Assembly: GCA_022225965.2 (NCBI GenBank)
Contig: JAKJXP020000136.1
Span: 1-64,000, forward strand
Direction of reading: 5' to 3'
Length of the DNA stretch: 64,000 nucleotides
From: Diatrype stigma
Taxonomy: Eukaryota; Ascomycota; Sordariomycetes; Xylariales; Diatrypaceae
Shown here: piece by piece, positions 1 to 10,979 of the stretch
Position numbering within the stretch: the first letter of the stretch is position 1
Layout: the number at the start of each line of letters is the position of its first letter
Notes under the pieces: model-generated
The model's database searches: none
What the model saw: the letters and a program-made list of their open reading frames with translations, nothing else
Told to the model about the DNA's origin: nothing
Position numbers and translations under genes: made by a program

Positions 1-995
1 TCCCCCTATCCAGAAAATTCTACAACCTTCCATAACCTTCCATAACTCCCTATAAGCCTAATACTTACAGCGGCCTATCCAGTATAAATACAGGTGCCTG
101 CCGCCTACAGATAGCTGAAAAATAGTGAATAGAATCACGGAAAATCGTACATACAGACTTGTCCATATACAGTATTCACAGTGAAACCCTTATACTCTTT
201 TGCTTACCCTATACAGCTAGAATCCTTCCACTGCCTAGATCTTATATGGTCACAAATCAACTTCAGTCTGTCGCCTTGGAAAGACTGACTAAATCATCTT
301 TGAGTTTTGAAGATAACCACGCAGCATCATCTGAGTCATATGCAACGTGTTACGTGCTGTTCCAAACTGCGACACCCTATCGCAAAAGGGCACTCTCACA
401 TATTGAAGATTGGCACTCAGTGGATATCGATACTATGAGAGTGGATCTTCATCTCCCCTTTTCAATACACGATACAATTTAACTAGGTTTATAGAAGGAT
501 AGATTGGATGTACCCCCCTGACCGTCTACCAGAAGCAATAATCGTGGCTTCTGAGGGCATAACAAATGGCCTTTTGATATGCAAGTGGCAACCTAGCAAT
601 TGGATATGGTAAATCATATTTAGATAGAAACCTCTTCATAGATTAAATCATGAAGTCCCTCACCATGAGACAGTTCCAGTTGCCCTGGCCCCTGATGAGT
701 TGGCATATATGATAGGTAGGTATACCGTAGATGTCAATATGAATTTCGGATGAGGCAAAATAGAACCTAGTTCAGCATAATAACTGATGATTGAAGCAAG
801 GGTTATGATATAAGTACTAGTATGATATAGGTATAAGTATCACAGACGTTGCATGTATAAGATTCTGTCCTGATACTCTCCCAGGACATATCGAATTCAC
901 CAATCTGCCCTTGAAAGCATCGCTGTTCAAGAAACTACATTACAGCCTTTACTACCTATTATTGTACGGACTTACACATCTGATTCATCAAGAAG
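1..995. other. Upstream region, no supported gene
   Basis: AT-rich sequence before the deaminase-type gene. The longest open stretch (159-482, plus) has no recognisable domain, and I do not call it a gene. Confidence 0.5.
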
Positions 996-2630
996 ATGTC
1001 ACGTCAACATGCACACGCGGATGGCCACTGCCGTTATCCTCAAGGGTATATATTCAATAAGTGCAAGATCAACTCCGAAGAGTTTTATGCTTGCGCTTGC
1101 GTTCTCAAGTGCAGCCGGGTTCAACAACAAACAGTCGACCGGCTCTTAAAATCAGGGCCACCAGAACGCAGTCCCCCGCAGGCAGTTGGGTTCCTCGTCG
1201 CGCATGAGTCAAAGGATATAAGCAACAACTTGGGTAAAAATCTCCTCGATTCGTTCGCGCTTGTCTTTGCACAGCCAAGATCACCTGGAGTCATCGCAAC
1301 AGCTCTAGAACGAGGGCCTAACGACATATTCACTCTTCATGTTTCTCGAAACGAAGGTGATTACGAAGGACTGCACGACATGAAGGCAAAGATCGAATCT
1401 TACTTCAAGAAAGGCCCCGGGGAAAAGGCAAGCGAGGACATATGGACCCCTATCCTCGAGAACTGTTGCCAGAGCATTTCCAACTCAATCTCTGAGTTAG
1501 GCTCCAGCGGGGGTAAGTTCGCGCCCCGGGAATTTCAGGCTTTCCTCAAAAGGTTTTGTGATCAAGGCAATCACACATACCACGAAGTCGCACAACGCCT
1601 TGTTAGAGTCCTTGAATCAGTGATTGCATCAGAGAGGTTGCTGCGAAAGCCAGGCAGAGTCATGCCTAAAGCCGACATGTCAGCTATTGCAACCGCCCCC
1701 GGGGGCTTCCAACCGGAGCTTTACGACTCTTTGAACGAGGTTACGACAGAATGTTTCCTGATACTGGAAGATTACCAGGGATCTGTGAATTATCTATGGA
1801 GGAAGTGGGTGAGTGGACAGAAGGCCAACGTGGAGAACCAACAGCATGAGAGTGGAATCAAGATTTTGCGTCTGGTTTACAACCTGGCGAATTACCGCCG
1901 AGCCTATTATGACATTCGTCGATTCAAGGAGGATCACCTCAAGTGGAGGCTAGATATCAATTTTCTCGGAGAATCAACTTATGGAGCGGAACGATCCTTC
2001 AAGACGAAGCAATGCATTATCGAGAAGGCTAAGAAGCTAGGGATCCATTCTCTAACAGAAGGTCGGCTGAAGGGATCGCTCACTTCCGCAGAATGCGCCA
2101 AGTGCCCAGGAGATGAATTCAAAGGGAATTGCGGTTGTCCTTATAAAGGAGACATGAGAAATGTAGAGTGGCCACCCGACGAGAAAGCCTGTGCAAGATG
2201 TTGGGCACTTGCTGTGAATACGACCATGAATGAACCGAGGATGGAATTGTGGATGCATTGTGAAATGCAGGTCCTACAGGTTCTTCTCAATAGACCATCA
2301 CAGTCGGATTTTTTCAACTACATCGGTTGTAACAAGGGGCCTTGCTGGCTCTGTTATCACACTCTGATCAACATGACGAAGAATTTTCAAATGAGAAAGC
2401 CTCACCTGAAGATTTGCGCAACATGGGACCCCCCAGCCTTCAAGAACAACCCGGAGGGTAGAAAGCGATGTTTAGAGGTACTGAGTGCCCTGGGCACAGA
2501 GATGAGGAGACTCGTGGACCTCAAGCCTACTCCGAAGTCTATCCCTGTGCAGCCTGACTGCCCTGGCGATACGGATCAATTCCATTCACCGAGAACTCGT
2601 CTTAACCCACTAGGAAGAGTATATCATTAG
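996..2630 (+). CDS. Deaminase-fold protein of the OTT_1508-like fungal family
   Basis: This is a single-exon protein of 544 residues. Near the C-terminus it has the zinc-deaminase signature: His421-Cys-Glu423 (HCE), then the GPCWLC motif with Cys450 and Cys453. These would supply the zinc ligands and the catalytic Glu of the cytidine-deaminase fold. A second cysteine cluster (C367, C370, C379, C381, C399, C402) lies just before it and may bind another zinc. The spacing and the PCWLC motif fit the OTT_1508-like deaminase family, which is known in fungi and some bacteria; its substrate is not established. The first ~350 residues match nothing I recognise. No signal peptide or membrane segment is visible. 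The ATG at 996 opens a long uninterrupted frame ending in TAG. A role in nucleic acid editing or in self/non-self conflict is inference only. Confidence 0.8.
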   Translation: MSRQHAHADGHCRYPQGYIFNKCKINSEEFYACACVLKCSRVQQQTVDRLLKSGPPERSPPQAVGFLVAHESKDISNNLGKNLLDSFALVFAQPRSPGVIATALERGPNDIFTLHVSRNEGDYEGLHDMKAKIESYFKKGPGEKASEDIWTPILENCCQSISNSISELGSSGGKFAPREFQAFLKRFCDQGNHTYHEVAQRLVRVLESVIASERLLRKPGRVMPKADMSAIATAPGGFQPELYDSLNEVTTECFLILEDYQGSVNYLWRKWVSGQKANVENQQHESGIKILRLVYNLANYRRAYYDIRRFKEDHLKWRLDINFLGESTYGAERSFKTKQCIIEKAKKLGIHSLTEGRLKGSLTSAECAKCPGDEFKGNCGCPYKGDMRNVEWPPDEKACARCWALAVNTTMNEPRMELWMHCEMQVLQVLLNRPSQSDFFNYIGCNKGPCWLCYHTLINMTKNFQMRKPHLKICATWDPPAFKNNPEGRKRCLEVLSALGTEMRRLVDLKPTPKSIPVQPDCPGDTDQFHSPRTRLNPLGRVYH

Positions 2631-3634
2631 GCGAGCCTGCCTCATCGTTTGCTCTCCATGGACTACAGAAGTACCACAATGCAATCTCAACTTGATTAGC
2701 CCATGGTACAGGTTGATAGCCTTTGATGAAAAGGCGTAGTTATTATATTATGTTGGCTTTTCAGCCACGTTGGTGTCCATGCAATGACTGGACTCAGGGG
2801 GGTATTCTTGCTCAGCGCAAGTGATTTTCCTTCAACCTCTAATAGAATTACCACCTACTATGCAACATGAAAATAACAATCTAACATCATGAATCATAAC
2901 CCATGATTAGACATTATATAAGTACTTGTATAGGTTGCCACAGAAAGCTGTGAGTTTGCTTCTACCCCTGAGTCTTGGCATTTCTATTAGCTTCTTGGCA
3001 TCCCCCCTGACCCGTTTCCGACAAGGCAAAGGGGTTTCACAAAGCTCTTGGGCCTATTCTAGTTTTCAACCTTGAACTATACATAGAGGATATGCTAAGC
3101 TGCTTGGCACGCATTTGAGCCTCTCGGCAATACCTGGGTGGTTACGTTAAAGAAATACAAGTCCCTGAAACGGCATTATGCTTACCCACCCACCTGGGCT
3201 CGGCATCAGCCCGAGGGAGACTCCAGAGGAAGCGCCGCAATTACAATGTCCTCTCTGGATCCCTTAACACCGTAGTTATATATACCTTGGCCATGTATCG
3301 CCAATGCTTAGCGGGTTTCCATCACGAGCATTTCCACTTATCTCAATATGAGCACCTGGTGTTCCGCTTTCCCGGTGCTCTATCTGTCTTATAGTCAATG
3401 GATGACCTTTGTGGAACCTCCATCTTTTCAGTGTTTTCATTTGCGCCGCTCTCTGAATAGCCACTAACAATAGGGGTCACAGTCATCTTAAGCCGATGTT
3501 CTCAAACCCCCTCTCTTTTGCATCATCTCTGACTATCCAATCTCAACTCTCGCCATAGGAAGTAGAAGTGAAAGCTATAGGCTCGATGCGGAACGGGTGG
3601 CAGGTGTTGCTAGTCACATCTCCCATGCCTAAGC
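2631..3634. other. Intergenic, with four PacC-type hexamers
   Basis: No gene is seen. CTTGGC (the complement of GCCAAG, a PacC consensus) occurs at 2974, 2994, 3113 and 3286, all upstream of the aspartic protease gene. Confidence 0.45.
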
Positions 3635-5224
3635 ATGACACTTTACCTGCTGTCAGTTCTTGCTGCTATCGTAGCAGGTTGCTATGCCTCGCATCTTCAA
3701 CCCCGCAGTAGTCATTACCTGAAGCTGCCAGTCGTGCATGCTACCAACCGCGATGTCTTCGGGGATGTCTGGTCGAAGCGGGATACCGCTACTGTATCTC
3801 TTGCAAATCGGTCAGATGTAGCATACTATGCCCAACGTCAGTATGCCCGTCGTGTCTGGACCATTCTCTCCAATAGCTAACCATGATAGTGAACATCGGT
3901 AATAGTCCGCCACAGCCTCAATTCGTACAACTGGATACCGGATCCTTCGAGCTCTGGGTGAATCCAGACTGTTCGAGCTTGGATGGTGTCTCGGATATAA
4001 GGTTTTGTGAAGCTGTAGGGAACTACAGTCCCTCTGGATCGACCACTTCTGAGCAGCTGGCTGGTACCAAGACTATAGTCTATGGCGTGGGCAGCGCTAC
4101 GATAGAATATGTGACTGACGACATCACTCTTTCGGGCACAGGTTAGTTTCATCAGCATATAGCGTCATGTTTGGAGTTTGATCATATGGTACAGATGCGC
4201 AATTGGAGGGTGTCCAGTTTGGCGTTGCCACCAGCACGACAGATGAGTTTTCCGGTATACTAGGCCTAGGTTATGGAGAGGGCGTAACTCTCGAGTACAA
4301 GAACTTCATCGACCAACTCGAAGACCAGGGAATCACCGATACCAAAGCATTTAGTCTCGCTCTTGGCGGTAAAGAGGAGCAGGAAGGCGTCATCATTTTT
4401 GGGGGTCTGGACACCGGGAAGTTCAGCGGTACGCTTGCAACATTGCCCATCATACCACCGGAAGACTCTCCAGATAGGGTTCCTCGGTATTGGATTGCTA
4501 TGGATCACATCAGTCTTACGCCACCGGGCGGTGATACTAAGCGTTATGGTGGCACTAAGCTGGCTGTGTTTCTGGACAGTGGTGCAACGCTGACGCTCCT
4601 TCCATGGGAGTTGGCGGACATAATTGCCAGAGACTTCGGAGCCGACGGTGCTGATACAACCACCATGTATCCGGTCGACTGTGCATTGAATGATGTACCG
4701 GGGACTCTCGACTTCGCCTTCGATGGTGCTACCATCCACGTTCCATACCATGAACTTATAAGGGAATTTCAGACGTCTTCGGGCGAGCTCTGTTATCTCG
4801 GAATCAGTGGCCATGATGAGTTCGTGTTGCTCGGAGATACGATGCTTCGATCGACTTATGGTAAGTTCGAACCCCTTTGCCCCTATCCCCAGAGTGCCCA
4901 GGCAGACATGGGGCTGACTCCTCTCAAGCTGTCTTCGATCAAACAAACGAGGCCGTTCATATCGCCCAGTACGTGAACTGTGGTACCAATGAGCTTGAAA
5001 TTACCTCTAAGACCGAACTAGGCTCTATCACTGGCGACTGTGATCTACCCAACTTCTATGATCTCAGCTCTACGACCGACAACTTCCCAACTGTACCTGC
5101 CGTTGCTGGAGATGTAGCCACGAATGCTGGTTCAAATGCAAGCCCTATGCTTTCAAGGCCTCTTAGCAGCACTTTTGGCCGACTATGGATTCCATTGGCA
5201 ATTCTGGTATATGTCATCCACTAG
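3635..5224 (+). CDS. Yapsin-like GPI-anchored aspartic protease (peptidase A1)
   Basis: Four exons (3635-3836, 3890-4141, 4195-4860, 4929-5224) join in frame to 471 residues. The three introns are 53, 53 and 68 nt. Residues 1-18 are a signal peptide, followed by a short propeptide. The mature part begins near YYAQLNIG. The catalytic aspartates are D83 in LDTGS and D279 in LDSGA, the two-Asp hallmark of pepsin-like proteases. The C-terminus has a Ser/Thr/Ala-rich linker and ends in a hydrophobic tail (LWIPLAILVYVI), as expected for a GPI signal, so the enzyme is probably on the plasma membrane or cell wall. Yapsins usually cleave proproteins and wall proteins at basic sites; that activity here is inferred. 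The family call is firm, the exact subfamily less so. Confidence 0.92.
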
Positions 5225-5395
5225 ACGGGGGTCACTGCAACTTTAGTATCATGCATTGCAAACTAGATTCACATCCGCATGGGACCTCTGTCTTCATGTT
5301 ACCTGATTAGTACCCTGTGTAAGTACCGGTGGACTGTCCTAATCCTTGGGGAGGGTATTTAAGGCATAAAAAGGTGTAAATCTACCAACAAACAA

Positions 5396-5546
5396 GGTCC
5401 GCAGGTGTCGTTGGCATGCACGCCAGCTCTTCGCCAGTGCACGATATGAACCTAAGTCTCTCGATTCAGCTTACATGTTGGGTTGTGAGCCTCCACCGGG
5501 AGGTAGTTCGGGCTGGAAGAACCAGGTTCGATTCCTGGGCGGACTA
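5396..5546 (+). tRNA. tRNA-like Pol III gene with a long insert in the anticodon loop
   Basis: The ends fold into a full cloverleaf. The acceptor stem is 5396-5402 with 5539-5545 (six Watson-Crick pairs and one G-T). The D stem is 5405-5408 with 5418-5421, with GG in the loop. The anticodon stem is 5423-5427 with 5512-5516 (perfect). The variable loop has 5 nt. The T stem is 5522-5526 with 5534-5538 (perfect), with loop TTCGATT. The B box GGTTCGATTCC is exact, and the A box matches at 10 of 12 positions. A TTTT terminator lies at 5550-5553. The anticodon loop carries about 77 extra bases, which could be an intron. Positions 8 (A) and 33 (C) depart from the usual T, so the anticodon is uncertain and this may be a pseudo-tRNA or a SINE-like relic. 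The rest of 5225-5808 shows no gene. Confidence 0.45.
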
Positions 5547-5808
5547 ATCTTTTACTTTTCCCTTATCGACTTCATTCTATTTTTATTTTATTTTATTTCC
5601 TGTGCATTGATTCCTGGTGCTTATCTTGAGGTCATCCCAACCATACATGACTTGGAGCAAGATCCTCACCGCGTAGTAACCTCTACTTCCTCAGTAAGAG
5701 AGTCTTGTGGCCTTCAAATATCGAAGACAGCGCATTAAGTGCATACATACTCTATCCACAGCCTATCAAAGCAGCCGCAGAAACCGCACAATCCCATCAA
5801 ACCCCCAG

Positions 5809-6747
5809 CTAAGGCGAAGCGACGACCCGTCTAACAACCTCATCGAGGTCCTCATTGTCGAGCCCCAGCAACTCCATCGCGAATCCCTCTCGCCCCTCCC
5901 AGTTACCATCGATCGCGCCCTGCGCGAAAACCAGCTCCTCGATGGCCTCCTTGTCCCCCGCGTCCGCCTTGGCCTTGTGCTCCCGGATGAACTCGCCCGA
6001 GTCGTAGCGGTTCGCGACCCGCCACTCGGCGCCCGTGGCGCGCTCCAGCGCGCGCAGGACGTCCAGCTGCGAGACGCAGAAGCTCTGGACGAAGAGGACG
6101 CGGTTGCGGGTGCGGGGGTCGTCGGCGCGCTGCAGCACGCGCACGACGGCCTCAGCGATGCGGGCCAGCGTGGCGGTCGAGCTGCGCGCGGCGCCGCCGT
6201 CCAGCAGGTCCGCCGTGCGCGCCGCGAGCTGGAAGTGCAGGAAGTCCTTGCGCAGGCCCCAGTCGAAGAAGTGGCCGGTCACGAGGCTCGTCCACGAGAA
6301 GGACGATGACGATGATCCTGATCCTTCCGCGGCCGCCGACAGCGCCTGCAGCCGCTCCCGCACCGCCGTCTTGTGCTTGAACAGCGGGACCAGCTCCTGC
6401 GCGCGCGCGCTGCCCGAGTCGCAGCTGCCGTAGTCGGCGGGTATGACGCGCGACACGCCGGCCGCGGCCGCGGCGTCGGCGATGCGCAGGTGCGCTGCTG
6501 GGTCCCGGAGCGGGAAGGAGACCACGACGGCGTCTTGGCCCGCGAAGGCGGCTTGCAGGCTGCCGAGCGATAGGTCGTTGTCGACGGTCTTGACGGGCAC
6601 GGCGGTGCCGGCGACCGATGGTTTCGATTGGGAGGACTCCCGCTGCACGACGGTGACCTCGAAGGAGCCCGAGGATACGAGGGCTTCTAGAATGACGCTT
6701 CCTAGGTTGCCGGTGGCGCCTATGAGTGCCACCTTCTTGATCGCCAT
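5809..6747 (-). CDS. NmrA-like / isoflavone-reductase-type NAD(P)-binding protein
   Basis: This single-exon protein has 312 residues. It starts with a Rossmann fold: the dinucleotide-binding motif GATGNLG is at residues 10-16, right after the first beta strand (KKVALI). Later segments follow the NmrA/PCBER pattern: DAVVVSFP near residue 75, SRVIPADYGS near 100, and a TGHFFDWG stretch in the middle. Members of this atypical short-chain dehydrogenase family either reduce small aromatic substrates or act as NADP-sensing regulators without catalysis; the sequence does not decide between these. A Ser-rich insert (GSGSSSSS) sits before the middle strand. No signal peptide or membrane segment is seen. 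It is the first of four minus-strand genes in a row, but spacing of several hundred bases argues for separate promoters. Confidence 0.9.
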   Translation of the reverse strand: MAIKKVALIGATGNLGSVILEALVSSGSFEVTVVQRESSQSKPSVAGTAVPVKTVDNDLSLGSLQAAFAGQDAVVVSFPLRDPAAHLRIADAAAAAGVSRVIPADYGSCDSGSARAQELVPLFKHKTAVRERLQALSAAAEGSGSSSSSFSWTSLVTGHFFDWGLRKDFLHFQLAARTADLLDGGAARSSTATLARIAEAVVRVLQRADDPRTRNRVLFVQSFCVSQLDVLRALERATGAEWRVANRYDSGEFIREHKAKADAGDKEAIEELVFAQGAIDGNWEGREGFAMELLGLDNEDLDEVVRRVVASP

Positions 6748-7479
6748 GGTAATAAGCTACCTAACCGGTAGTACCGAAATGACAGGATGACTGTTCAGTA
6801 GGCTTTGTTCGGGGGTACTTGGCAAGTTGGGGCAAGGGTCTAGACTCGGCGCAGTCCTGAGTAGTGTGATGTCGGCAAACGATAATCGCTTGACTACAAG
6901 CAAATCTTTCTATAATCAAGTCGCGTGGCCTTGAAATTCCAAAGGGGCGTAGATGAAGTTAGGTCATGTCGAGTCCTGATGACTTCAGCTTAAGCCGAAG
7001 TCGCTGTTTGAGACCGGTGGCATCATAGGGGGTTGATGCAGCAAAGTGGAGTTGCACCCATAGGCGGCATCCGAAGGTAAAGCCGATCGAGCCCAATAAG
7101 AGGGCCTAGTCTAGGACGGATTAAGTTCAGGATTTGTGGTGCTTTCGAGTGAGCTTACACTCTAGTTCATTGTATTACATAGTACATAGTACTTCACCAG
7201 ACAAGGAGGTGGAAAGTTAAAGTAAACACCAGAGATACCATCACGGTGCAAGACAGGCAGTAAAAGGAGACGAACCTGGTATACGCCAGATATAAATAGA
7301 ATTGGAAATAAACCAGAAATAGGCTAGCACTAGTGAACTAAAAACAATAAGCAGGATGCTCGAAGCTGTGAACACACCTACCTGACTCCCTGAACTGATC
7401 ACCGTATGATACATAAGACCCACTTCCTCCCCCTATCAGTATCACGAACGGATTATCCGTACAGAGCTCGAGCTGTACT
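6748..7479. other. Intergenic, promoter side of the NmrA-like gene
   Basis: No coding or RNA signal recognised. Confidence 0.5.
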
Positions 7480-8280
7480 TTACGAACCGAGAACCCAGGC
7501 CGCCGCGAGCAAAGCAGCCGAGCCGAGCCCGCCCAAGCCGATCCACCACTTATTCTGCACCACGAAGCGCCTCACCGGCGGCGTCGCGCCCAGCGCCTTC
7601 GCGGCGCGATCTGCGTGGTCAGCGGCCCAGGCCTTGGCCCTAGCCCTCGCCTCCGCGAAGAAGTCCACCACGGTGCAGCCGCCGACGACGTCGCCGAACC
7701 TCGGCGGGTTTTCCCTCCTGGCCTTCTCCTTCTCCTCCTCCTCCCTTGCCTCCCGCTCCTCGGCGCGACGGCGCTCCCTTGTCTCCCGCCTCTCCTGGTC
7801 CATCCGTGCCTGTGCCCGTGTCGTGCACGTTCGGAACTGCTCTGCGCTCAGCAATCGCATGTCCCAGTAATCGTACGCACAGCGGCTCCTCGTGTGGGGC
7901 TTGAGGACGTCCCGCGCCGTTTGGAGGCGCACTAGCCGGCCGGTCGTCGTCTCGTCGCCGCCTCCGCGCACCTTGTCCGGGTGGATGGTCTTGAGCTGGC
8001 GCCGGTACGCAGACTGGATCTGCCGGTCGGTCTCCGCCGCGTCGAGTGTGATGTTGAGGACCTCGTAGTGCGTGAGCGGCCGTTCAGGGCTAGCGGAAGT
8101 GGGGATTTTGAAGACTATCCCGCTGATGAGGAACAGTGATAATGCAACGCGCGCAGCGACGGCGATGACCAGAAGTCCTACGATCCAGATCCAAAGGCAG
8201 GGTGCTTTCGGCCGGCGCCACTCATTGCGGATCGGCTGGGCTCTCCGCCGCCCGGCTGGTCTCGGTCTGTCCGTATCCAT
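7480..8280 (-). CDS. Membrane-anchored J-domain (DnaJ/Hsp40-type) protein
   Basis: This single-exon protein has 266 residues. A strong transmembrane segment covers about residues 29-57. A J domain follows (about 69-130), with the HPD motif at H100-P101-D102 that stimulates Hsp70 ATPase. Residues 150-190 are a highly charged Arg/Glu coiled-coil region. A second hydrophobic segment lies at the very C-terminus (about 246-264). The layout resembles small ER or mitochondrial membrane J proteins that recruit Hsp70 to a membrane. No Cys-rich or CTD substrate-binding domain is present, so it is a class C Hsp40. Which membrane it uses, and its client, cannot be told from the sequence. The J domain has a glycine-rich extension after HPDK (VRGGGDE), which is slightly unusual. 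Confidence 0.85.
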   Translation of the reverse strand: MDTDRPRPAGRRRAQPIRNEWRRPKAPCLWIWIVGLLVIAVAARVALSLFLISGIVFKIPTSASPERPLTHYEVLNITLDAAETDRQIQSAYRRQLKTIHPDKVRGGGDETTTGRLVRLQTARDVLKPHTRSRCAYDYWDMRLLSAEQFRTCTTRAQARMDQERRETRERRRAEEREAREEEEKEKARRENPPRFGDVVGGCTVVDFFAEARARAKAWAADHADRAAKALGATPPVRRFVVQNKWWIGLGGLGSAALLAAAWVLGS

Positions 8281-9025
8281 TTTTCTTCGAGGGCTTTGTC
8301 TTACCTATAGTGTAGCGATACCAAGTCCTGTCTTTCGCAAAGGTGCGGTTTGTTGCCAGTGATGAATCTGGTCCTATGAGAGAGGAAAAATTGGCATTTA
8401 TATCTAGCTAAAGAAGTGCTTTGTTTCCATTACACCTCATTCCTCTAGTTTCGGTAGCCTTGTGCGACATTATTGGATAATACTCCAGTGTTCCAGAACA
8501 ATACTATTATGTGCCTGAGTTAGCTTCCATCCAATGCTGTGACCTGTTCCAGTGTTCCTTTCCTGGTATCATTGCTTGGATAACACACTTGCATTTCTAC
8601 TGTGTTGCACAGCCTAGTGAAATGGCACCTCAAGGTTTATATTTGAAGTTACCTTCTGGAACATAACAAATCGAATGTCGTAGAATTATACATTCGCGGC
8701 CAGCTTTGAGCGGAAGCATACTGGGGAGATAGCAGAAAACGATGAAAGGTGAAATCTTTCCGCATGATGCGAGACAGTGATAGGTGGGGCGGGGGTGTGG
8801 TACGCCACGTGAATAGCAAACCTGCATTTGTCAAGAAGCAAAATCAAACTTTTAGTATTCGTTTCCTATCTGGTTAGAAAGGGTGCATTATTAGGGGTTA
8901 CCCATTATTAGCCATTTCATCAAATCCTGTGGCGTGCCAAGCCTTACCATTAAAGGGGTAGCTAGGTAGCGCCTCCTAGAAGCTTGTCCCCTCCCTCGTC
9001 GCCCTTGCCTTGTCGTCCTCAACCT
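8281..9025. other. Intergenic between two minus-strand genes
   Basis: No supported gene or RNA. It contains the promoter side of the J-domain gene and the 3' side of the chromodomain gene. Confidence 0.5.
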
Positions 9026-10067
9026 CTAGTTTGAAGTAGTCTTCTGATTTCTGGCCTTCCAGTCTTGGATCGCGGTATCGTTGACGTTTTTTGCATCGAC
9101 CTAGATAGTCCCACATAGAGTCCACGTTAGCAAGATACTCTATAGGTTGCAGTCGGGATACATGTCTTATTATCATTCTCTGACATGCCGTCTTGTTGGC
9201 CCATCGTCAAGCACATACCCAAGAACTCGGCCACATGACACCCGTGCTGGGGTCGTTGCCCTCCCACTCGACAAGGTAAACCAGGGCGCCTTGATCTCGC
9301 CCCTCGCCGACAATCTCCTTGATGCTATGCCAACCCCCACGAAAGCGGGAGCGAGATGGGGTCGATGGGGTCGATGCTGGCGGAATCGCTTCGGCCTTAC
9401 CGGTAGCGGCGGCATTCGACCGTGTCTTTCTCTTTGCACCACCGCCGCGTGGTATCGAGAGTCCCGAGCGATGGACCGCGGCCGCTACGGGCAAGACGGG
9501 AGGCGAACGAAAGAAAGAATGCGCTGGCGATGCAATGCTCGAGGGCGATAGTGAAGACGAGGGCGTAAGCGATGGCGCGGAAGGGGTGGAGGCAGGAACG
9601 GAAGACGATGAAGACTGCGGAGTGAGTAAGAATGCGGCCTCAGGCGATGGAGCTAAAACTGGGAGCGAAGGCTTCTGCTGCTCTGCGTTGGACTCAGGAC
9701 TTGCGGATGATGATCGGGGCGTGTGTGGTTGCAACTGTGACGGCGAAAGGTCAGGCGAGGAAGGCGTCGAAGGTGCACGATTCTGAGAGGCAGGAGTCGA
9801 CGATGCATTGTCCGGTGTGGTGGTCGAAGCTACTGCAGATGGGTTGGAGATATTGGTACCAGCAGCGGCGTTGGTGGCGGCAGAGGATGTAAAGGCTGAA
9901 GTATCAATTAGACTCTCGCGGAGGGCGCGTCGAAGCGAGCTTCTCTGTCCGTGATGAAGGTATGCATTGTTGGAGCCCTTGGGTGGCCGTTTGCGAATAC
10001 CACGATCGTGAGCCTGTTTCTTCATGTCCTCGGACGTAGAAGATCGTGTAGTCGGTGCCATTGTCAA
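9026..10067 (-). CDS. Chromodomain protein with long disordered N-terminus
   Basis: Two exons, 10067-9219 and 9100-9026, join in phase 0 to 307 residues. The 118-nt intron has donor GTATGT and a TGCTAAC branch point ahead of the CTAG acceptor. Residues 1-240 are low-complexity Ser/Thr/Pro/Ala and probably disordered. The C-terminus (about 244-300) is a chromodomain: WHSIKEIVGEG, then YLVEWEGND, then WPSSW, completed across the intron by VDAKNV and a final helix ending DWKARNQ. The aromatic positions (W246, Y264, W268) fit the cage that reads methylated lysine on histone tails, though this is untested. It is likely nuclear. Without the splice, the frame stops just after PSSW and loses the last helix. 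This domain arrangement is found in Sordariomycete proteins of unknown function. Confidence 0.85.
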
Positions 10068-10979
10068 TCACAGTGCAGGAGAAACTGTTGCACTGAATGG
10101 TTAAGCACGTAAGTAGGTGAAAGCTTAAATAGTCGTGCCTGAAGATTGAGGGCAAGAGACGACGACAGGATATGAACCAGGGTGAAAGAAGCCAGCACAC
10201 ATTGAAGATGAACGGGAGAACTGGCAAGGTCGACGAGGGGAATATCAGACCAGGATACGCACGTAGATGTCGTTTCCAGATGTGAATTGACTCAGCTGTG
10301 AGTACCTACCAATGGATGCAGCTGGAGATCAACATCCTCTCGAAGAATGGGGAATACAGGCGGCGAAGGTTGACGACGGCAGGTGCGTGACGTTAGGGTC
10401 GACGAGACAGGGAAGGAAGCTCGGTCGATGCATGCCTCGATCGCAAACCTTATTGTTAAATTCTCAGAGAAGGAGCACCAGCAGGCATCACCAATGAAAA
10501 GGTACACGCACTACAGGTACGCCTACCATACACATGCACCTGCCGTTAATATAATTACATGACCAATGACCGAGTATAAAAGCAGAAAAGAAGCCCCTTG
10601 GAGGGAATAATTGGCAATTATTATGGACAAAGGCCGTCACCTATCATCAAACTAAAACGTGTAGCACTTTGGGGGGAAAGAGGTGATGAGATAGTCCCTA
10701 AAGGCTTCGCTCGCTCCTATGCTGGCTGCTCAGCGCTTGTATTGTGTCAATGAAAAACAACAACACCAACTGGACCTCATGAAGGGCTTAGAACCCAGAT
10801 GCCAAATGGACACCCTCCCACCCAGAAGCCATATGGCCACTCTTCTCTCCTTTTTGTAGTCCGTGTGCGACTTCAGCCATGACCTAGCTCTGCAGTCGAA
10901 CCTTCATTATCTCGTGACGTTGCCTCTTATGCCGCGAGTGCTGTTATTCCCACGCATGTGCACACGCAAACGCATGCAT
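10068..10979. other. Intergenic, 5' side of the chromodomain gene and 3' side of the EB1 gene
   Basis: No supported gene; only short unconvincing open frames. Confidence 0.5.

Noticed and set aside
159..482. 107-residue open frame
   Set aside because: No domain, no splice support, AT-rich chance frame.
5707..6573. Open frames on the plus strand opposite the NmrA-like gene
   Set aside because: Shadow frames of a GC-rich coding exon on the other strand.
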